Shown piece after piece: positions 6,641-10,769 of a stretch of DNA of 10,769 bases; position 1 is the stretch's first letter, and every line of letters starts with the position of its first letter. The position numbers and the translations under genes were made by a program. The notes beneath the pieces are model-generated. The model saw nothing but the letters and a program-made list of their open reading frames with translations, was not told the origin of the DNA and made no database searches. The stretch comes from Dehalococcoidia bacterium (GTDB lineage: Bacteria; Chloroflexota; Dehalococcoidia; JAENJB01): contig JAENJB010000063.1 in the NCBI GenBank assembly GCA_016844565.1, positions 1 through 10,769 of the forward strand, read 5' to 3'.

Positions 6641-6648
6641 GAAATTGC

Positions 6649-6677
6649 ATTATAGCATCGGGAAAGTCACGTGTCTA
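6649..6677 (-). promoter_or_regulatory. Sigma70-type promoter for the regulator-ahb operon
   Basis: Read on the minus strand, TAGACA (6677-6672) matches the -35 consensus at five of six positions. TATAAT (6654-6649) is a perfect -10 box, and the spacer is exactly 17 bp. Transcription should begin near 6641-6643, giving a leader of about 50 nt before the GTG at 6594. It is the best promoter I see in the window and points into the regulator and heme genes. Confidence 0.75.
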
Positions 6678-6768
6678 CCGCAAAATACCCTGCAAACTCA
6701 CCCTAAAACGCCCTGTTTTGAGGAGAAAATGCAGCCCGGGTGGCGGCGCTCCTCTAGACGAAGGGGAT

Positions 6769-6821
6769 TGTCATTGCGAGGAGCCAGAGGCGACGAAGCA
6801 ATCTCACACGGCTCTGCCGTG
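6769..6821. repeat. Half copy of the TGTCATTGCGAG repeat
   Basis: It begins TGTCATTGCGAGGAGCC, continues CAGAGGCGACGAAGCAATCT and ends in the small palindrome CACGGCTCTGCCGTG. The same inner stretch occurs in opposite orientation at 8462-8495, and related arms make up the full palindrome at 1755-1874. It is probably a remnant of a mobile palindromic element. Confidence 0.7.
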
Positions 6822-6897
6822 CCCGAAAAGCGCCTTTTCGAGGTATTACGCCCAGCACCGGTGGGGTAAGGCTATGTCCACTACGACCCCGGTTTGT

Positions 6898-8184
6898 TCA
6901 GGACTTCCCGAGCCGACGTGCAAAAACATTGCTCAGCCCCGCCTCCGCCACACGCTGCTCAATGGCGCTGTCGCTCTCGGTGTAGAGACCCATCTTCAGC
7001 ATCCGCTCCCAATAGGCGCCTCGTCCCATCCCGAAGTGCTTCTTGCGCCCCTCCGCGGTGGCGTACTGCTCCCCAACGTGTGCGATCCAGTCTCCCAGCG
7101 CCAGGCTTGCCGACAGTACCAGCGGTTCCAGCCCGAGGACCGCACGCGCGGCGTTGTTGCCCGCCAGATAACCTGTGCCCATGGCGCCAACGACGCCGCC
7201 GTGGCCGGCCCTCTCCCCGGCGCAAAAGAGGTTCTCCCACCCCGTGGCCCTCAGTGCCGTATCCCTCTCCGAGAAAACGAAATTGCAGATGTGGTTGAAG
7301 CTGCTCCGGTGAGGGTCCTCCACCTGGACATTCTCAAAGCCGGGCACCTTCCTTATCTGCTCCTGGGGCATGTAGACCATCCCGAAACACTTGGCCACCG
7401 GCCCGATATCCCCCAGGATGATGTTCTCGACGAACTCTTTTGGACGCGCCGCATCCCCTATCCCGACCTTGGCGGAGTCAACCAGCGCCTCGGGTAGGGG
7501 GATTCGTAGCAAGCCCTCTTTCTCCACCTTGGCCTTCAGCCAGGGTGCCAGGGTATCCTTGAAGACGGCCACCGCCGAGTTGACCGTCCCGGGCGTCCCG
7601 TCCGGCCGCGTCCGGCCCAACTCCCTCCCCCCGATCTTGTCCGCTATGCCCATCCGGTCACCGAACGGTATGCAGCGAACGAGGCACATCATGCAGCCCT
7701 TCCCGTATCGGGTGCAGACACTCAATCCACCCCGTGCGCCCGTAGCATCCACAAAAGCGTGCCCTTCCACCCAGGAACCATCGGTGAGCTTCACCGCTTC
7801 AATCCGGGCACCCTTCTTCCTGGCATTGACCACCCGCGTCTCGAAGTGGACCTCGACCCCGGCGCCAAGTACCATCTTGCGCACCAGCGGCTCGGCCAGG
7901 CCGGTATGGAAGATGAACGGGTGGCCGGCAGGGGCATCGGGAAAGCGCGCGTTGTCGTGGATTTTCAGGGACTCCAAAGCCGCGAAGAATTCCCCTCCGC
8001 CGAGGAAGCGGAGCTCTTTCTGTCCAATGAACCAGCCGTTGCCGTTCACCTCGCCCGAGCGCACGGCTACTCCGAAGAGCATGTCCGTACGCTCAAAGAG
8101 GACGACCTCAGCGCCAGCTTTTCGTGCAGCGAGCGCCGCCGCGCAGCCCGCGATGCCCCCGCCGGCGATAATCACTTTGGGCAT
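6898..8184 (-). CDS. FAD-dependent oxidoreductase with four-cysteine motif
   Basis: This is a flavoprotein of unknown substrate. The 428-residue chain opens with a dinucleotide-binding fold: VIIAGGGIAGCAAALAARKA, with GGGIAG at 8-13 and Glu31 at the end of the second strand for the adenosine ribose. Near the C-terminus, NLFCAGERAGHGGVVGAMGTGYLAGNNAAR resembles the second FAD-contact segment of GidA/TrmFO-like and related FAD proteins. After FVDATGARGG come four cysteines spaced CX6CX2CX3C (Cys157, 164, 167, 171), which could bind an iron-sulfur cluster or act in redox chemistry. No signal peptide is seen. The start at 8184 has a strong GGGAGGT 5 nt upstream. It is separated from the heme operon by that operon's own promoter, so a role in heme metabolism is not shown. 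A tRNA-modification role is unlikely to be assignable from sequence alone. Confidence 0.8.
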   Translation of the reverse strand: MPKVIIAGGGIAGCAAALAARKAGAEVVLFERTDMLFGVAVRSGEVNGNGWFIGQKELRFLGGGEFFAALESLKIHDNARFPDAPAGHPFIFHTGLAEPLVRKMVLGAGVEVHFETRVVNARKKGARIEAVKLTDGSWVEGHAFVDATGARGGLSVCTRYGKGCMMCLVRCIPFGDRMGIADKIGGRELGRTRPDGTPGTVNSAVAVFKDTLAPWLKAKVEKEGLLRIPLPEALVDSAKVGIGDAARPKEFVENIILGDIGPVAKCFGMVYMPQEQIRKVPGFENVQVEDPHRSSFNHICNFVFSERDTALRATGWENLFCAGERAGHGGVVGAMGTGYLAGNNAARAVLGLEPLVLSASLALGDWIAHVGEQYATAEGRKKHFGMGRGAYWERMLKMGLYTESDSAIEQRVAEAGLSNVFARRLGKS

Positions 8185-8255
8185 GAGTTACCTCCCGAAA
8201 TCATCTCGAAAACAGTCTGCTCTACTCCCTCTCTCTTGACGGGCTTTGCCTCAAA

Positions 8256-8336
8256 TGTCATTCTGAGGAACGAAATGACGAAGAATCCGTACTTCACCGG
8301 GGAAGATACGGACTCTTCGCTACGCTCAGAGTGACA
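8256..8336. repeat. TGTCATTCTGAG palindromic element nested in a second inverted repeat
   Basis: The ends TGTCATTCTGAG and CTCAGAGTGACA are imperfect terminal inverted repeats. The arms continue with CGAAGAATCCGTA on the left and, in reverse complement, CGAAGAGTCCGTA on the right, around a GC-rich centre. The element sits one base inside the CTTTGCCTCAA/TTGAGGCAAAG pair, as if it had inserted into, or been carried with, another palindrome. A half copy ending CTCAGAATGACA is at about 336-373. Confidence 0.75.
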
Positions 8337-8364
8337 TAGTTGCTGTCCTTTTTGAGGCAAAGTC

Positions 8365-8454
8365 CCCTTGACGGGAGAGGGCTAGGGAGAGGGTGCGGTA
8401 CTGGTCACGGTCCCCCTCTCTCTAACTCTCCCCCGCAAGGGGGGGAGAGGATCG
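8365..8454. repeat. Dispersed ~90-bp palindromic repeat, copy 2
   Basis: It is the near-identical partner of 248-336, in the same orientation, from CCCTTGACGGGAGAGGG to GGGGGGAGAGGATCG. Differences are limited to a few bases around the middle (GTGCGGTACTGGTCACGG here) and the terminal loop (CCCCGCAAGGGG here). The high similarity at 8 kb distance suggests recent spread or gene conversion. Confidence 0.8.
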
Positions 8455-8461
8455 CAGGATA

Positions 8462-8495
8462 GGATTGCCTCGTCGCCTCTGGCTCCTCGCCATGA
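8462..8495. repeat. Inverted half copy of the TGTCATTGCGAG repeat
   Basis: In reverse complement this reads GTCATGGCGAGGAGCC followed by AGAGGCGACGAGGCAAT, matching 6770-6802 with only a couple of changes. It lies about 25 nt beyond the stop of the substrate-binding protein gene. Confidence 0.7.
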
Positions 8496-8518
8496 CGGCT
8501 TAGATTGCCAACCGCTCT

Positions 8519-9655
8519 CTAGTTCACGCCGAGCGTCTTCAGATGGAAATCGTTCGCCCGCTTCACGTTTGCCGGTGTGAAGAACTCCGATGGCACTGGC
8601 TCCACCGCGATCTGGTACTTGTCCCGCAACAGGATATTGGCCCGGGCGACCTTGGCCATATCCGGTGCAATGGCGTAGCGCATGTCCGTATTGAGCTTGT
8701 TGAACTGCCCGCCCTCGGCAGTGAACCAGTCAGCGAAGACCTTCGCCGCGTTGGGATGGGCCGGGTTCTTGACAATGCCCAGGCTCTGCGTTATGCCGGG
8801 CGTCTTGCCGATGGGCACGATGGCTATCGGGGCGCCCTTGAGGGCGTAGTTCAGTATCTCCCCCCCAGAGGCCACCGGGACGAAGATGCCGTACTCGCCG
8901 GCGATCATCAGCTCGATGGGCCCGCTGAAGCCCCGCACCACCTTCGGCTTGTTGTTCTTTACGACATCAATCCAGTACTTCTCCGCCTTCTCCCAGTTGA
9001 GCACACCCTCCTTTTCACGCCACATGTAGGCGAAGAGTAACGGCCCCTCCGCTCCGGAGAAGGAGGCCACTGGCGACTTGGAAGCCCACTTGTTCGTAGC
9101 CAGGTCCTCCCACGACTTCGGCCCCTGGTCTACGGGGATGACATTGGTATTGAAGGCCGGAAGACGTGGATTGGTGGCGTAGTTGGCGTAGAACTTGTGG
9201 GACGGCTGGTTCGGCCATCCCGCCGTCTTCCAGTCATACTCCTGCATCACTCCTGTGGCAACTGCATTGACCAGGTCGCCCTCGCCGCTGAAGAAGATGT
9301 CCCCCGTTACTCGGCCCGCCTTGCCCTCCTCCACCAGTTTGTTGATGGCATCGTTCCCTGTGGAGGCATCCCAGAGCTTGACCTTGATACCAGGATACTT
9401 ATCATAGAAGGGTTTTAGCACCTCGTCAGCTTTGTCGAACGTGTTGGACCAGACGGCCACCTCCCCCTCCTTGTTGGCGGCCGCGAGCAACTGCTCCCGC
9501 GAGGTCGCTGTTGGCCCGGCCGGGGCGGGAGTGGCCGCCGGACCGACGGGCGTTGGAGCCGGCGCCGGCGCCGGGGCCTTAGGAGTGGCGCAGGCCGAGA
9601 GCACCATAACTGACACCAGTGCCATACTGAACAGGTAAAGACGTAGCTTCTTCAT
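8519..9655 (-). CDS. ABC transporter substrate-binding lipoprotein (FbpA/AfuA-like family)
   Basis: This is a membrane-anchored receptor that would deliver a ligand to an ABC importer. The 378-residue protein has a lipoprotein signal peptide (MKKLRLYLFSMALVSVMVLSAC) with lipobox LSAC and acylated Cys22. A Pro/Ala/Thr-rich linker (23-51) leads into the binding fold. AAANKEGEVAVWSNTFDKA (58-76), KYPGIKVKLWDASTG, AGRVTGDIFFSGEGD (113-127) and FNTNVIPVDQGPKSWEDLA follow the order of type 2 periplasmic proteins of the iron(III)/spermidine-type group. The twin tyrosines of FbpA iron sites are not evident near GEYGIF (253-258), so the ligand is open: iron, another anion or an organic compound. GGAGGAG lies about 10 nt before the ATG. 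No permease or ATPase gene follows. The upstream gene is a close paralogue, about two thirds identical by eye. Confidence 0.88.
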   Translation of the reverse strand: MKKLRLYLFSMALVSVMVLSACATPKAPAPAPAPTPVGPAATPAPAGPTATSREQLLAAANKEGEVAVWSNTFDKADEVLKPFYDKYPGIKVKLWDASTGNDAINKLVEEGKAGRVTGDIFFSGEGDLVNAVATGVMQEYDWKTAGWPNQPSHKFYANYATNPRLPAFNTNVIPVDQGPKSWEDLATNKWASKSPVASFSGAEGPLLFAYMWREKEGVLNWEKAEKYWIDVVKNNKPKVVRGFSGPIELMIAGEYGIFVPVASGGEILNYALKGAPIAIVPIGKTPGITQSLGIVKNPAHPNAAKVFADWFTAEGGQFNKLNTDMRYAIAPDMAKVARANILLRDKYQIAVEPVPSEFFTPANVKRANDFHLKTLGVN

Positions 9656-9702
9656 CTTTGTCTTTCTCCTCCACTCGAGTAATGGGTCAGAATATTGCCG
9701 TA

Positions 9703-9739
9703 TAGCTGTGAAGAGGGGTTTGTCCTCTCTTCGCAGCTA
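9703..9739 (-). terminator. Stem-loop between the two substrate-binding protein genes
   Basis: On the minus strand TAGCTGCGAAGAGAGG pairs with CCTCTTCACAGCTA across a short loop, with one mismatch and a small bulge. It begins about 16 nt after the upstream gene's stop. No U-run follows, so it may be a partial terminator or an mRNA-stabilising hairpin that lets the two genes be expressed unequally, rather than a standard intrinsic terminator. Confidence 0.5.
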
Positions 9740-9754
9740 GGCTTATTCGCGCCT

Positions 9755-10769
9755 TTACGTCACGCCGAGCAGTTTCAACCAGAAGTCGTTGGCCTTTTTC
9801 ACGTTCGCCGGAGTGAGCATTGCCGACGGCACCGGAACAACCTCTGTCTTGTACTTGCCGGCCAGAAGCTGGTTGGCCCGCGCCACCTTGGCGATCTCCG
9901 GGTCATAGGCGAAAACCAGGTCCGCCTGGATCTTGGAGAGCTGTCCACCCTCTGAGGTGAACCAGTCGGCGAAGACCTTGGCCGCGTTCGGGTGCGCCGG
10001 GTTCTTCCACATCCCAACGGCTTGCGTATTCCCCGGCGTCTTGCCAACCGGAACCAGGGCGATGGGGGCGCCGATGATGGCGTATTCGAGGATGGTCCTG
10101 CCGGAGGCTACCGGCAGAAATATGCCGTACTCCCCGCTGACCAGCAGCTCAATGGGGCCGCTGAAGCCCCGCACCACCTTCGGCTTGTTGTTGGTCACCA
10201 CATCGGTGAGGTACTTCTCCGATTTCGCCCAGTTGATGGTGTTGGGGCTCTCACCCCACATGTATCCCAGGAGCAAGCTTACTTCCGCCCCGGAAAAAGA
10301 CGACACTGGCGCCTTGGTCCGCCATTTGTCGGTCGCCATGTCTTCCCATGACTTCGGGCCCTGGTCTATGGGGATGACATTGGTATTGAAAGCCGGCAGG
10401 CGGGGGTTGGCCCCGTAGTTGATATAGAACTTGTGCGCCGGCTGGTTCGGCCATCCGGCGGTCTTCCAGTCATTCTCCTGAAGCACCCCTGCGACCATTG
10501 CCCTTACCAGGTCTCCCTCGCCGCCGAAGAAGATGTCGCCGCTGATGCGGCCCGCCTTGCTCTCCTCAGTGATCTTGTTGATGGCATCATCCCCTGTGGC
10601 CGCATCCCATATCTTCACCCTGATATTGGGATATTTCTCTTTGAACGGCTTCAGCACCACCTCCGCCTTATCGAAGGTGTTGGCCCAGACGGCCACCTCC
10701 CCTTCCTTATTGGCTGCCTCGATCAACTGCGCTCTTGCATTTGACGCTGGCCCGGTTGGAGCAGGTGCC
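9755..10769 (-). CDS. ABC transporter substrate-binding protein, paralogue, 5'-truncated by window edge
   Basis: The reading frame is open to the right edge, so the signal peptide and start are outside; 337 residues are visible. The first visible residues, APAPTGPASNARAQLIEAA, align with the Pro/Ala linker and start of the binding fold of the neighbour at 8519-9655, so a lipoprotein with the same build is likely. Shared blocks include EAANKEGEVAVWANTFDKA, GDIFFGGEGDLVRA, DWKTAGWPNQPAHKFYINY, PAFNTNVIPIDQGPKSWEDM and NPAHPNAAKVFADWFTSEGG. The two differ most around the putative ligand cleft (GEYGIFLPVASGRTILEYA here, GEYGIFVPVASGGEILNYA there) and in the segment after FSGAE. This suggests a tandem duplication with possible divergence in ligand. 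A TTG at 10724-10726 is an internal leucine codon, not a start. Confidence 0.87.
   Translation of the reverse strand, partial: APAPTGPASNARAQLIEAANKEGEVAVWANTFDKAEVVLKPFKEKYPNIRVKIWDAATGDDAINKITEESKAGRISGDIFFGGEGDLVRAMVAGVLQENDWKTAGWPNQPAHKFYINYGANPRLPAFNTNVIPIDQGPKSWEDMATDKWRTKAPVSSFSGAEVSLLLGYMWGESPNTINWAKSEKYLTDVVTNNKPKVVRGFSGPIELLVSGEYGIFLPVASGRTILEYAIIGAPIALVPVGKTPGNTQAVGMWKNPAHPNAAKVFADWFTSEGGQLSKIQADLVFAYDPEIAKVARANQLLAGKYKTEVVPVPSAMLTPANVKKANDFWLKLLGVT

Larger units (their letters stand above)
6595..6897. other. Intergenic region: operon promoter, operator-like repeats and palindromic element
   Basis: No gene is seen. From left to right on the plus strand it holds three 10-bp direct repeats (6611-6640), a minus-strand sigma70 promoter (6649-6677), irregular AGGG/TTT repeats (about 6684-6714) and a half copy of the TGTCATTGCGAG element (6769-6806). 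Two adjacent short hairpins follow, CACGGC-TCT-GCCGTG (6807-6821) and CGAAAAG-CGC-CTTTTCG (6824-6840). The hairpins lie downstream of the FAD oxidoreductase stop and could end its transcript, but there is no U-run. Confidence 0.7.
8185..8518. repeat. Intergenic cluster of palindromic repeats
   Basis: No gene is seen between the substrate-binding protein and the FAD oxidoreductase. The region is almost wholly repeats: an outer inverted repeat CTTTGCCTCAA (8244-8254) / TTGAGGCAAAG (8352-8362) enclosing a TGTCATTCTGAG palindrome (8256-8336), then copy 2 of the 90-bp element (8365-8454), then an inverted half copy of the TGTCATTGCGAG family (about 8462-8495). I see no convincing promoter for the FAD gene. 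Confidence 0.75.

Noticed and set aside
6807..6840. Intrinsic terminator for the FAD oxidoreductase
   Set aside because: Two good short hairpins are present, but neither is followed by a U-run on the minus strand. They are kept only as hairpins within the gap description.
6718..7497. Plus-strand open frame of 259 codons starting near GAGGAGAAAATG
   Set aside because: The start has a fair ribosome-like site, but the protein begins inside a repeat and then runs antisense to the FAD oxidoreductase, whose motifs are firm.
8185..8260. Promoter of the FAD oxidoreductase
   Set aside because: I could not find a -35/-10 pair with acceptable spacing; TTGAGG is present but belongs to the repeat, with no matching -10 box.
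7391..8334. Plus-strand frames antisense to the FAD oxidoreductase N-terminus
   Set aside because: Composition is Ser/Pro/Arg-rich antisense translation, and they end in intergenic repeats. No family resemblance.

Overview
This window reads as a chromosomal segment of a GC-rich bacterium. Every gene I can support lies on the minus strand, so transcription runs from the high to the low coordinates. The siroheme-dependent heme route, the MerR-RsbRD-type regulator, the lipoproteins and the many short palindromic intergenic repeats (TGTCATTCTGAG, TGTCATTGCGAG and CCCTCTCCC families) together suggest an anaerobic or metagenome-derived lineage, perhaps Chloroflexota of the Dehalococcoidia type. That assignment is inference from general style, not from a marker gene.

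The core (6.7 kb down to 1) is a tetrapyrrole operon. In transcription order it holds a MerR-type regulator (6594-5917), AhbC (5920-4736), AhbD (4739-3627), a fused AhbA-AhbB siroheme decarboxylase (3533-2529), a CysG N-terminal/Met8-like precorrin-2 dehydrogenase/ferrochelatase (2536-1895), HemA glutamyl-tRNA reductase (1696-431) and the first 49 codons of HemC (147 to the left edge). HemA and HemC serve the early pathway (Glu-tRNA to hydroxymethylbilane). The CysG-like enzyme makes siroheme from precorrin-2. AhbAB decarboxylates siroheme, AhbC removes two acetate side chains to give Fe-coproporphyrin III, and AhbD oxidatively decarboxylates that to heme b. HemL, HemB, HemD and the uroporphyrinogen methyltransferase are not in the window and may lie beyond the left edge. 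Several junctions are translationally coupled: two 4-nt overlaps and one 8-nt overlap.

Upstream of the regulator is a strong-looking sigma70 promoter on the minus strand (TAGACA, 17-bp spacer, TATAAT). It is followed at the expected transcription start by three exact-phase 10-bp direct repeats (6611-6640), a good candidate operator for the regulator. This is the most interesting regulatory signal in the window.

Further right are an FAD-dependent oxidoreductase of unknown substrate with a four-cysteine cluster (8184-6898) and two closely similar ABC-transporter substrate-binding lipoproteins in tandem (9655-8519, and one running off the right edge from 9755). They belong to the FbpA/AfuA-like family and have no permease or ATPase gene beside them in the window.

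The gaps (148-430, 1697-1894, 3534-3626, 6595-6897, 8185-8518) are filled largely with dispersed palindromic repeats. These include two nearly identical copies of an approximately 90-bp element 8 kb apart and a palindrome nested within another inverted repeat. I see no tRNA, rRNA, CRISPR array or transposase.
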